From Microbacterium ureisolvens (lineage in GTDB: Bacteria; Actinomycetota; Actinomycetes; Actinomycetales; Microbacteriaceae), in contig NZ_JAEUAX010000011.1 of the NCBI RefSeq assembly GCF_019511645.1, forward strand, positions 61,200 through 125,199: a stretch of 64,000 nt of DNA. The letters are read 5' to 3'. The notes beneath the pieces were generated by a model. The model was not told the origin of the DNA and made no database searches. It saw only the letters and a program-made list of their open reading frames with translations. Numbering within the stretch: position 1 is the stretch's first letter; each line of letters begins with the position of its first letter. A program made the position numbers and the translations under genes. Positions 20,355 through 27,960 of the stretch are shown one piece after another.

Positions 20355-21047
20355 TTACGCGGTCTTGCCGGCTTTCAGCATGTAGCCGAAACCGCGCTTG
20401 GTCTGGATGAGCGGCTCGGACGAGTGCGGGTCGATCTTGCGGCGCAGGTAAGAGATGTAGCTCTCGACGATGCCGGCGTCGCCGTTGAAGTCGTACTCCC
20501 AGACGTGGTCGAGGATCTGGGCCTTCGACAGGACGCGGTTGGGGTTGAGCATGAGGTAGCGCAGCAGCTTGAACTCGGTGGGGCTGAGATCGATGGACGC
20601 GTCGCCCACCTGCACGTCGTGGGTGTCCTGGTCCATCGTGATCTCGCCGGCGCGGATCATCGACTCCTCGTCGGCCTGCATCGTGCGCCGCAGGATCGCC
20701 TGAATGCGGGCGACGATCTCGTCGAGGCTGAAGGGCTTGGTGACGTAGTCGTCGCCGCCGGCGTTGAGGCCGGTGATCTTGTCTTCGGTCTCGTCCTTGG
20801 CGGTGAGGAAGAGGATCGGAGCGGTGTAGCCGGCGCCGCGGAGGCGCTTGGTGACGCTGAACCCGTTCATGTCGGGCAGCATCACGTCGAGGATGATGAG
20901 GTCCGGCTCCTCCTCGAGCACCGCCGAGATCGTCTGGGCGCCGTTGGCCACGGCCCGAACCTGGAATCCGGCGAATCGCAGGCTCGTGATCAGCAGGTCG
21001 CGAATGTTCGGTTCGTCGTCCACGACGAGGATGCGCGGTGCGGTCAT
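20355..21047 (-). CDS. OmpR/PhoB-type response regulator
   Basis: A 230-residue DNA-binding regulator. Receiver domain: acidic pocket VVDDEPN, phospho-Asp in LIILDVMLPDMNG, conserved Thr in LFLTAKD and Lys in VTKPFSLDE. C-terminal winged helix: LSPTEFKLLRYLMLNPNRVLSK and VESYISYLRRKID. It resembles actinobacterial MprA/TcrA-type regulators. The kinase gene follows 26 bases after its stop codon, and a WXG100 gene after that. ATG 21047. Confidence 0.93.
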   Translation of the reverse strand: MTAPRILVVDDEPNIRDLLITSLRFAGFQVRAVANGAQTISAVLEEEPDLIILDVMLPDMNGFSVTKRLRGAGYTAPILFLTAKDETEDKITGLNAGGDDYVTKPFSLDEIVARIQAILRRTMQADEESMIRAGEITMDQDTHDVQVGDASIDLSPTEFKLLRYLMLNPNRVLSKAQILDHVWEYDFNGDAGIVESYISYLRRKIDPHSSEPLIQTKRGFGYMLKAGKTA

Positions 21048-21111
21048 GCCCTCATTATGTCGGCGGAACCGATGCGGCGCCTGGATATCGGGCGACTCGG
21101 CCGAGAATCCG

Positions 21112-21801
21112 TCAGCCGGGGCGCCGGTGGATCTCGACGCAGCAGCGGCCCGCCGTCCGGGCGAGAACGGGCGTGCGCGCGTCGTCGGTCGCGGTCGCGA
21201 GCCCCTTGACGAGCTCGAGGTTCGCCCCGCAGATGAGGGCCGTGTGCCGGGTGGCGAGGGCGTGGAACGGGCAGTTGTCGAGCACGAGATCACGGGATGC
21301 CGCGTCCCGGTCGCCATCGGCCGCATCCGACTCCTGCGCGCGCGGGGCGTAGCCGCACAGCGTGAGCGCCTCCTCGAGGTCGGCGCACCCGGCGCCGATC
21401 GCCGCGCCCGCGGCGAAGGATCCGGCATCGAGCGCTTCGCGAACGGGCACGCCTCGCTCATCGGCGTCCTCCGCGGCGGCGGCCAGCAGCGCGCCGGCGA
21501 GCTCGTAGTGACGCTCGGGGATCGTGGCGGCGAGCTCCGCGTCTGCGGCCCGATACAGCTTCGCCGGACGCCCGGCGCCGGGGCCGGTACGACCCGAACG
21601 CCGCGCGTACGAGACCGTCAGGAGCCCGGCATCCGCCAAACGATCCAGGTTCATCGCCGCGGTGCTGCGCGGCATTCCGAGCGCGGCCGCGGCGTCGTCG
21701 CGGCCGATCGGCCGTTCGGTCGCGAGCCGGTAGAGCTCGCGGCGCTGCGGGTCGGCCAATGCCGCGACCGCCTCGGCCCGGTTGGGTGTGAGTGCGGTCA
21801 C
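21112..21801 (-). CDS. ArsR-type HTH regulator with C-terminal cysteines (SufR-like)
   Basis: A 229-residue regulator: winged HTH at residues ~10-75 (PQRRELYRLATERPIGRDDAAAAL), then an effector domain with cysteines at AGCADLEEA, LCGYAPRA, LDNCPFHALATRHTALICGANLELVKG and GRCCVEIHR. The NCPFHALA...CGANL pattern resembles SufR-family repressors that bind an iron-sulphur cluster; cluster binding here is inference. It is transcribed divergently from a ferredoxin-reductase-like gene 120 bases away and is its likely regulator. Confidence 0.78.
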   Translation of the reverse strand: MTALTPNRAEAVAALADPQRRELYRLATERPIGRDDAAAALGMPRSTAAMNLDRLADAGLLTVSYARRSGRTGPGAGRPAKLYRAADAELAATIPERHYELAGALLAAAAEDADERGVPVREALDAGSFAAGAAIGAGCADLEEALTLCGYAPRAQESDAADGDRDAASRDLVLDNCPFHALATRHTALICGANLELVKGLATATDDARTPVLARTAGRCCVEIHRRPG

Positions 21802-21831
21802 GGCGCGAGTCTACCTCTAAAAGCAGAAACC

Positions 21832-21860
21832 TTGACAAAAGAATCTGAGAGGCCTAGCGT
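21832..21860 (+). promoter_or_regulatory. Promoter of the FAD-reductase operon
   Basis: TTGACA (21832-21837), 17 bases, TAGCGT (21855-21860), with transcription expected near 21867. The flanking stretch CTCTAAAAGCAGAAACC and AAAGAATCTGAGAGG is unusually AT-rich for this genome and would be the natural operator for the divergent SufR-like repressor. Confidence 0.7.
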
Positions 21861-21921
21861 CGGGCCCAGGCGAGCCGAACGCGCTCGCGCGAGGAGTGGG
21901 ACGCCGACGAGAGGAGTCGTC

Positions 21922-23142
21922 ATGACCCACATGCTGATCATCGGGGGCGGCCTCGCCGGAGGAACAGCCGCCGCGGCGCTGCGTGACGAGGGTTTCGACG
22001 GCGACATCACCGTCGTCGCCGCCGAGGCGCATCCGCCCTACCAGCGGCCCCCGCTGTCGAAGGGGTATCTCACCGGGGACGAGGGGATGGATGCCGTCAT
22101 CCTGCACCCCTCCCGGTGGTACGTCGAGCGCGGCATCCGTCTCGTCACCGGCGTGGCGGTCACGTCGCTCGAGCCCGCCGCGCACGCGGTGGAGCTCGAG
22201 GACGGCGAGCGGCTGACCTACGACGCCGTGCTGCTCGCCACCGGCGCCACACCGCGGATGGTCCCACTGCCCGGTCATGATCTTCCCGGCGTGATGACTC
22301 TGCGGCGTCTCGACGACTCCGATGCCCTGGCGTCGCAGCTGCGCGACGGCGGACGGCGGCTCGTGGTGATCGGAGCGGGCTGGATCGGCATGGAGGTCGC
22401 CGCCGCGGCTCGCGGATTCGGCAACGAGGTCGCGATCCTCGAGCGGGACGCGGCACCGCTCGCGATGGCGCTCGGCGGCGAGATGGGGGAGGTCTTCCGG
22501 GCGCTCCACCTCGAGCACGGCGTCGACCTTCGGACGTCCGTCGGCGTCGACCGGATCGTCGGCGACGGCCGCGCCGAGGGCGTCGTGGTCGACGGGGAGA
22601 CGCTGCCCGCGGATCTCGTGCTCGTCGGTGTCGGAGCGTCGCCGAACACGGTGCTCGCCGAAGAGGCGGGACTCGACATCCTGAACGGGGTCCTTACCGA
22701 CGCGGCCCTGCGCACGAGCGCCGCCGACGTGTATGCCGCGGGCGACGTCGCGAACGCGTACCACCCGGTGCTGCAGCAGCATCTGCGCAGCGAGCACTGG
22801 GCGAACGCCCTCAACGCGGGCAAGGTCGTCGCGCGTTCGATGCTCGGCAAGCCCGCATCTTTCGACGGCATCCCGTACTTCTACACCGACCAGTACGACC
22901 TCGGCATGGAGCTCTCGGGGTACGCGCCCTTGATGACGGACGCCGAGATCGTCGTGCGCGGCGATCTCGACGCGCGCGAGTTCATCGCCTTCTGGACCGA
23001 CGACGGCCGTATCGTCGCGGGCATGAACGTCAACGTGTGGGATGTGAACGACAAGGTGCAGGATCTCATCCGCTCGGGAGCCCGGATCGACCCGGACGGG
23101 CTCCGCGACTCCGACGTGCCCCTGGAGGATCTCCTGCCGTGA
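21922..23142 (+). CDS. FAD-dependent oxidoreductase, ferredoxin-reductase type
   Basis: A 406-residue two-dinucleotide flavoprotein of the rubredoxin/ferredoxin-reductase class. FAD motif LIIGGGLAGGTAAAAL, the segment PPYQRPPLSKGYLTG, NAD motif VVIGAGWIGMEVAAAARGFG, and FAD site VYAAGDVANAYHP, followed by the reductase C-terminal domain (YFYTDQYDLGMELSGYA). It should pass electrons from NAD(P)H to a ferredoxin or oxygenase; the partner is not in the window. Its stop overlaps the folP-like GTG start (GTGA), forming a three-gene operon. Confidence 0.9.
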   Translation: MTHMLIIGGGLAGGTAAAALRDEGFDGDITVVAAEAHPPYQRPPLSKGYLTGDEGMDAVILHPSRWYVERGIRLVTGVAVTSLEPAAHAVELEDGERLTYDAVLLATGATPRMVPLPGHDLPGVMTLRRLDDSDALASQLRDGGRRLVVIGAGWIGMEVAAAARGFGNEVAILERDAAPLAMALGGEMGEVFRALHLEHGVDLRTSVGVDRIVGDGRAEGVVVDGETLPADLVLVGVGASPNTVLAEEAGLDILNGVLTDAALRTSAADVYAAGDVANAYHPVLQQHLRSEHWANALNAGKVVARSMLGKPASFDGIPYFYTDQYDLGMELSGYAPLMTDAEIVVRGDLDAREFIAFWTDDGRIVAGMNVNVWDVNDKVQDLIRSGARIDPDGLRDSDVPLEDLLP

Positions 23143-24047
23143 CCCTCGCGCCCGACACCGCCTCGGCCCTCGCCGCTCCGGTGCTCGACCTGCCGGGCGG
23201 TGCGCTGGATCTGTCGCGCCACATCGCGGTGATGGCGATCGTGAACCGCACACCCGACTCGTTCTACGACCGAGGTGCGACGTTCGGGCTCGACGCAGCG
23301 GTCGCGGCGGGGTTCGCCGCGGTCGAGGCCGGAGCGGAGATCGTCGACGTGGGCGGCGTGAAGTTCGCGCCCGGGCCGGCGGTGCCGGTCGCCGAGGAGA
23401 TCGCGCGCGTCGTCCCCGTCGTCCGCCAGCTCGCGCCCGTCGCGCGGGTCAGCGTCGACACGTTCCACCCCGAGGTCGCACGGGCGGCGATCGAGGCGGG
23501 TGCCGCGATCATCAACGACACGACGGGCCTGCACGACCCGGCGATGGCCGATGTCGTCGCGCAGAGCGGCGCCGGGGTGGTCATCGCCCACAGCCTCGCG
23601 GCGCCGCGCACGCAGCATCCGCTCCCGTCCTACGGCGATGTGATCGGTGACATCGCCGAGTTCCTCGTCGCGCGTCGCGAACGGGCGAGAGAGCATGGGG
23701 TGCCCGATTCGCGCATCGTGCTCGACCCGGGCCATGACCTGAACAAGAACACGCGGCAGACCCTGGAGCTCACGCGCCGGCTCGGCGAGCTCGCCGGGCT
23801 CGGCGCCCCGCTTCTGGTGGCCCTGTCGAACAAGGACTTCGTGGGCGAGACGCTCGACCGCGCGAAGGACGACCGACTCCCGGGCTCGCTCGCCGCGGCG
23901 GTGTTCTGCGCTCTGCACGGGGCGCGCATCGTGCGTGCGCACAACGTGCGCGAGACCGTCGACGCGATGCGCATGGTGGAGGCGATCCTGGGCTGGCGCG
24001 ACCCCGCGTATGAGCTGCACAACACCCGACCCGAGGGGAACGACTGA
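23139..24047 (+). CDS. folP2: Dihydropteroate synthase-like protein, FolP2 subgroup
   Basis: A 302-residue pterin-binding TIM barrel. The N-terminal signature reads AIVNRTPDSFYDRGATF; the FolP1 form is usually NVTPDSFSDGG. Further changed positions include LDPGHDLNK in place of DPGFGFGK, LSNKDFVG in place of the SRK loop and RAHNVRET in place of RVHDV. These match the FolP2 paralogue of mycobacteria, which is reported to lack dihydropteroate synthase activity. The GTG start overlaps the reductase stop, and the RibD-C gene overlaps its own stop (TGATG). The function of the subgroup is not settled. Confidence 0.82.
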   Translation: MTLAPDTASALAAPVLDLPGGALDLSRHIAVMAIVNRTPDSFYDRGATFGLDAAVAAGFAAVEAGAEIVDVGGVKFAPGPAVPVAEEIARVVPVVRQLAPVARVSVDTFHPEVARAAIEAGAAIINDTTGLHDPAMADVVAQSGAGVVIAHSLAAPRTQHPLPSYGDVIGDIAEFLVARRERAREHGVPDSRIVLDPGHDLNKNTRQTLELTRRLGELAGLGAPLLVALSNKDFVGETLDRAKDDRLPGSLAAAVFCALHGARIVRAHNVRETVDAMRMVEAILGWRDPAYELHNTRPEGND

Positions 24048-24754
24048 TGCCCACCCGCTCCCAGCTCTTCGACGCCTATGCGCTCCACGGCCGCGACGGC
24101 ATGCGCGTACGCATGAACTTCATCTCGAGCGCCGATGGCGCGGTGACGCTCGGGGGCCAGAGCGGCGCGCTCGGCGGCGACACCGACCGCGAGCTCATGC
24201 AGGTGCTGCGCGCCATGGCCGACGTCGTCCTCGTCGGCGCCGGAACAGTGCGCGCCGAGGGCTACGGCGGGCTGAAGGTCGATCACGGCGACGTCGAGTG
24301 GCGCCGCGCGCGCGGACTCGACGATCAGCCCGCGCTCGCCGTGGTCAGCGGAGGCCTGCATCTCGATCCGGCCGACGCGTTCTTCACCGACGCGGTGCGA
24401 AAGCCGGTGATCGTGACGACGGATGCTGCGGCCGCCGTCGCCGCTGAGCGCTTCGAATCGGTGGCTACGGTGATGGCCTGCGGCGAGGACGATATCGACC
24501 TCGCGGCGGTGCTGGCCGCGTTCGCGCGACGGGGGTGGACGCAGGTGCTGTGCGAAGGCGGCCCGCACCTCTTCGGCGCCCTGCTGGAGGCCGACCTCGT
24601 CGACGAGGTCTGCGTCACGCTGGCGCCCCGGTTCGTCGGGGGAGACGCCGGTCGGATCGTGCAGGGCGCGGCCGAGGGCGACCGTCGGTTCGAACGGACC
24701 GGCCTCATGACGGACGATGAGGGCTTCGTCTTCCTGCGGTACGCGGCGACGTGA
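24047..24754 (+). CDS. Pyrimidine reductase family protein (RibD C-terminal/DHFR-like)
   Basis: A 235-residue free-standing RibD-C domain: VRMNFISSADGAVTLGGQSG at the N-terminus, LRAMADVVLVGAGTVRAEGYG (NADPH-binding region) and WTQVLCEGGPHLFGALLEADLVDEVCVTLAP. In riboflavin synthesis this fold reduces a pyrimidine; free-standing copies are functionally unassigned. Overlaps the FolP2 gene by one base, so it is co-translated; the pairing of two pterin/pyrimidine-type enzymes suggests a shared cofactor pathway. Confidence 0.8.
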   Translation: MPTRSQLFDAYALHGRDGMRVRMNFISSADGAVTLGGQSGALGGDTDRELMQVLRAMADVVLVGAGTVRAEGYGGLKVDHGDVEWRRARGLDDQPALAVVSGGLHLDPADAFFTDAVRKPVIVTTDAAAAVAAERFESVATVMACGEDDIDLAAVLAAFARRGWTQVLCEGGPHLFGALLEADLVDEVCVTLAPRFVGGDAGRIVQGAAEGDRRFERTGLMTDDEGFVFLRYAAT

Positions 24755-24764
24755 ACTCCCTTCC

Positions 24765-24803
24765 CACTACGTACCTAGTGCGCGTGCTACTACAAGCGTA
24801 GTA
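24765..24803 (+). promoter_or_regulatory. Tandem operator upstream of the SRPBCC gene
   Basis: Two sites of the form ACTAC-N6-AGT lie at 24766-24779 and 24789-24802, centres 23 bases apart. The second sits in a perfect inverted repeat TACTAC-AAGC-GTAGTA (24788-24803); the first in CACTA-N6-TAGTG. The same motif occurs before the TetR gene at 25899-25915, so the TetR protein is the likely ligand. TAGTAT at 24799-24804 may be the -10. Confidence 0.65.
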
Positions 24804-24836
24804 TGACGCTCACACCCGTACGAGAGGAGAGTCGCC

Positions 24837-25310
24837 ATGAGTCTCACCGAATCGAGAGAAGAGCTGCGCCTGCAGCTGCGACGTGAGCTGCACGCCACCG
24901 AGGAGGAGGTGTTCGACGCGCTCGTCAACCCCGACAAGCAGGCGGTCTGGCTGTCACCACCGGGCGCAGGGGGCGCCGTCGAGACGACCGTCGATCTGCG
25001 CGTCGGCGGTGCATGGGAGGCGCGCTTCCGTCCGAACCACCTGACCGAGGTGCACGACGTGCAGACGTACGTCGTGATCGATCGCCCGCATCGGCTCGTC
25101 ACCGATCTGGTCTCCGAGTCGGTCGTGGAGGGTCAATCGATGCCGCCGCTGCACTCTCGCGTCGACATCACGCTCGAGCCCACGGTGTGGGGCACGCTCA
25201 TGACCGTCGAGCAGAGCGGCTTCCCCGACGTCGAGATACGAGACTTCTTCGAGACGGTCGTGTGGCCCGCCGGTTTGGACCGCATCGAGTCGTTCCTGAC
25301 GGCCCGCTGA
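24837..25310 (+). CDS. SRPBCC (AHSA1-like) domain protein
   Basis: A 157-residue helix-grip protein: LRRELHATEEEVFDALVNPDKQAVWLSPPGAGG at the start and WPAGLDRIESFLTAR at the end, typical of the AHSA1/START-like group that binds hydrophobic ligands. Ligand unknown. Converges on the TetR gene with 15 bases between stop codons; both genes carry the same upstream operator motif. ATG 24837 with GAGAGGAG upstream. Confidence 0.82.
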   Translation: MSLTESREELRLQLRRELHATEEEVFDALVNPDKQAVWLSPPGAGGAVETTVDLRVGGAWEARFRPNHLTEVHDVQTYVVIDRPHRLVTDLVSESVVEGQSMPPLHSRVDITLEPTVWGTLMTVEQSGFPDVEIRDFFETVVWPAGLDRIESFLTAR

Positions 25311-25325
25311 ACCGCCCGCGCCGCC

Positions 25326-25874
25326 TCAGTCCAGTGCGGCGCGCACTGCGCGCTCGACGACCGGCCGGATCTCGGCATCCGGATCCACGGTCACACGGTG
25401 GAGCACGAGCCCGTCGCCCGCGGCCATCAGTGCGCGCACGGCGTCGTCGGGAGACCGGGCCCCGATCCGCGCGAGCAGCGCGGTGGTCCACTCGACGAAG
25501 AGCCGGCGCTGGGCGAGAAGCGGCGCGAGCAGCTCGGGGTCGCCGGCACCCTCCAGGAACAGTGCGTAGCGCGCTCTCGTGCGGGAAGCGCGCGGGCCGG
25601 TCTGGAACGCGATCATGCTGCTGAGTGCTTCGACGAACTGTTCGGGCGTTTCGACCGGGGGCGCTTCGGCGGCCGAGAACTCGGCGCGCTCCGTCTCCGC
25701 GAGCCATGCCACGACCCCGGCGACGAGCGCGTCACGGGTGCGGAACCAGTTCGACGTCGACCCCTTCGGCAGACCCGCGCGTTCGTCGACACGGGCGTGG
25801 GTCAGGGCTCGGATGCCCTGCTCGCCCACGAGCGCGAGCGCGGCCTCGAGCGCTCGATCGCGGGTGGATGCCAT
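25326..25874 (-). CDS. TetR/AcrR-family transcriptional regulator
   Basis: A 182-residue regulator. HTH at residues ~5-50 (LEAALALVGEQGIRALTHARVDERAGLPKGSTSNWFRTRDAL), then a ligand-binding helical domain. The SRPBCC gene and this gene converge, and an identical operator motif lies before each, which suggests autoregulation and control of the SRPBCC gene. ATG 25874. Confidence 0.88.
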   Translation of the reverse strand: MASTRDRALEAALALVGEQGIRALTHARVDERAGLPKGSTSNWFRTRDALVAGVVAWLAETERAEFSAAEAPPVETPEQFVEALSSMIAFQTGPRASRTRARYALFLEGAGDPELLAPLLAQRRLFVEWTTALLARIGARSPDDAVRALMAAGDGLVLHRVTVDPDAEIRPVVERAVRAALD

Positions 25875-25898
25875 GCCTCGACATTAGGCGAAAGCGCG

Positions 25899-25915
25899 AC
25901 TACTGCAGAAGTAGT
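25899..25915. promoter_or_regulatory. Operator upstream of the TetR gene
   Basis: Perfect inverted repeat ACTACT-GCAGA-AGTAGT, 25-41 bases before the TetR start codon. Both strands read ACTAC-N6-AGT, the motif found twice before the SRPBCC gene. Confidence 0.7.
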
Positions 25916-26106
25916 GACAGGGCGCGGGAGCGACGTCGAACCCTTCGCCCGTGCGCGTCCGTTCCGGTTTCGTGACGTTCGCCGAGCGCCCCTGTCGTAT
26001 CCGCAGGGCCTGTACTAGGTTTCTCGTGATCGCGCCCACGAGGACGCGTCAACGCCATGCGGCGGGCGACACAGCCTGCCAGAAGAAACGGGAGGGTTCT
26101 GTGCAC

Positions 26107-27906
26107 ATGCGCAAGACGTCGACGGCTCGGCTCGCAGGAGGCGCGGTCATCACCGCTGCCGCGGTCGCGCTCGCCCTGGTCGGGTCGGGAGCTGCGACAG
26201 CGGCACCGCCGACAGGACCGAACAACGGCGGCAACACGCCGAACGGTCCGACGATGGACATCCAGCTTCTGTCGTTCAACGACTTCCACGGCAACCTCGA
26301 ACCGCCCGCCGGCTCGAGCGGCCGCCTCAACCTCCCGGGCGGCAAGAACACCGACAGCCTCACCCCTCCTGGCGTGGGGGGCGTGGAGTACCTCGCTACG
26401 CATCTCGCGCAGGCGCGCGAGGGCCACGAGTACTCGCTCACCGTCGCAGCCGGTGATCTCATCGGCGCATCTCCGCTGCTGTCAGGGGCCTTCCACGACG
26501 AACCGTCGATCGAGGCGCTGAACGCCCTCCATCTCGACGTCTCGGCCGTCGGCAACCACGAGTTCGACGAAGGGTTCGTCGAGCTGCAGCGCATGGCGGA
26601 CGGCGGATGCCTCGACGACGGTGACGGCGCGAACAACCAGAACTCGTGCCCGGCCGGCAGCTTCGCCGGCGCTGACTTCGATTACCTCGCCGCGAACGTC
26701 GTGTACGAGGGGACGAACGAGACGATCCTTCCCGCCTACTCCATCGAGAACATCAAGGGCGCCAAGATCGGCTTCATCGGGATGACCCTCGAGGAGACGC
26801 CGGACATCGTCACCGCCTCCGGCGTCGCGGGGCTCGAATTCAAGGACGAGGTCGAGACGGCGAACGCGCTCGTTCCCGTGCTCAAGGCGCAGGGCGTCAA
26901 CGCCATCGTGGTGCTGATCCACCAGGGCGGCACGCCTCCCTCGAACGCCGCTTATAACGCCGCGTGCGGCAACGGGGCGGACATCGACCCGAAGAGCCCG
27001 ATCATCCCGATCGCGAAGAACCTCGATCCCGCGATCGACCTGATCGTGTCGGGCCACACGCACGCGCCGTACATCTGCAACATCCCGGACCCGGCCGGGC
27101 AGGACCGCCTGGTCACGTCGGCATCGTCGTTCGGTCGCCTGTACACCGAGACCAACCTCACCTACGACCGGCGCACGCAGGACATCGTGCGCGCCTCCGT
27201 CACGAGCGCGAACATGCTCGTCACGCGCAACGTCGACAGGGACCCGGCCGAGACCGACCTGATCGCCAAGTACAAGGAACTGGTGAAGCCGATCGCGAGC
27301 GAGGTGATCGGCTCCGTCACCGCCAACATCGACCGCACGATCAACCCGGGAGGCGAGAGCGCGCTCGGCAACCTCATCGCCGACGCGCAGCTGGCGGATC
27401 CCAGCGTCATCGGCCCCTACGGAGCGCCTGTGATCGCGCTGATGAACCCGGGCGGCATCCGCACGGACCTCACCTACACCGCCTCGCCGTGGGGGGAGCC
27501 CGTGGGTGACATCACCTATGAGGAGGCGTTCAACGTCCAGCCGTTCAACAACTACCTCGTCTCGCTGGACCTGACCGGCCTGCAGATCAAACAGCTGCTC
27601 AACCAGCAGTGGAGCGGGGCAAACGCAGCGTCGCCGAAGATCCTGCAGGTGAGCGCGGGGTTCCAGTACACCTACACGGGCACGACCCTGGGCGAGGTGC
27701 GGCTGAACGGCCAGCTCATCGACGACGCGACCGTCTACCGCGTGGTGACGAACAACTTCCTCGCGGGAGGCGGCGACGGTTTCCCGACGTTCACGGAGGC
27801 GGGGAACGTCTACTACGGCGGTCTCGACATCGACGCGTTCGCGGCGTACCTCTCGGCGCACAGCCCCTACGCCCCGACGGCGCTCGACCGCATCATCAAG
27901 AACTAG
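26107..27906 (+). CDS. Secreted bifunctional metallophosphatase / 5'-nucleotidase
   Basis: A 599-residue UshA-like enzyme that hydrolyses nucleotides outside the cell. A Sec signal peptide (LAGGAVITAAAVALALVG, cleavage near ATAAPP) precedes the calcineurin-like domain: LSFNDFHGNLEP (Asp, His), AAGDLIGASP, VGNHEFDEG and VSGHTHAPY bind two metals. The C-terminal 5'-nucleotidase domain has NPGGIRTDLTY, the aromatic substrate stack FNVQPFNNYL and NNFLAGGGDGF. No LPxTG or anchor is seen, so the protein should be released. GTG 26101, six bases upstream, is an alternative start; it has only four bases to GGAGGG. Confidence 0.92.
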   Translation: MRKTSTARLAGGAVITAAAVALALVGSGAATAAPPTGPNNGGNTPNGPTMDIQLLSFNDFHGNLEPPAGSSGRLNLPGGKNTDSLTPPGVGGVEYLATHLAQAREGHEYSLTVAAGDLIGASPLLSGAFHDEPSIEALNALHLDVSAVGNHEFDEGFVELQRMADGGCLDDGDGANNQNSCPAGSFAGADFDYLAANVVYEGTNETILPAYSIENIKGAKIGFIGMTLEETPDIVTASGVAGLEFKDEVETANALVPVLKAQGVNAIVVLIHQGGTPPSNAAYNAACGNGADIDPKSPIIPIAKNLDPAIDLIVSGHTHAPYICNIPDPAGQDRLVTSASSFGRLYTETNLTYDRRTQDIVRASVTSANMLVTRNVDRDPAETDLIAKYKELVKPIASEVIGSVTANIDRTINPGGESALGNLIADAQLADPSVIGPYGAPVIALMNPGGIRTDLTYTASPWGEPVGDITYEEAFNVQPFNNYLVSLDLTGLQIKQLLNQQWSGANAASPKILQVSAGFQYTYTGTTLGEVRLNGQLIDDATVYRVVTNNFLAGGGDGFPTFTEAGNVYYGGLDIDAFAAYLSAHSPYAPTALDRIIKN

Positions 27907-27914
27907 TCCGACGG

Positions 27915-27957
27915 ACGGAGATGCCCGGCGCTGCACTGCAGCGCCGGGCATCTCCGT
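27915..27957. terminator. Bidirectional terminator between nucleotidase and XPB genes
   Basis: A 20-bp perfect stem (27915-27934 with 27938-27957) and a three-base loop separate convergent genes; the XPB stop codon is four bases beyond the stem. No long T-run is present. Confidence 0.8.
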
Positions 27958-27960
27958 CTG

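Noticed and set aside
23139..24047. Functional dihydropteroate synthase (folP1)
   Set aside because: Signature positions differ from FolP1 and match the FolP2 subgroup.
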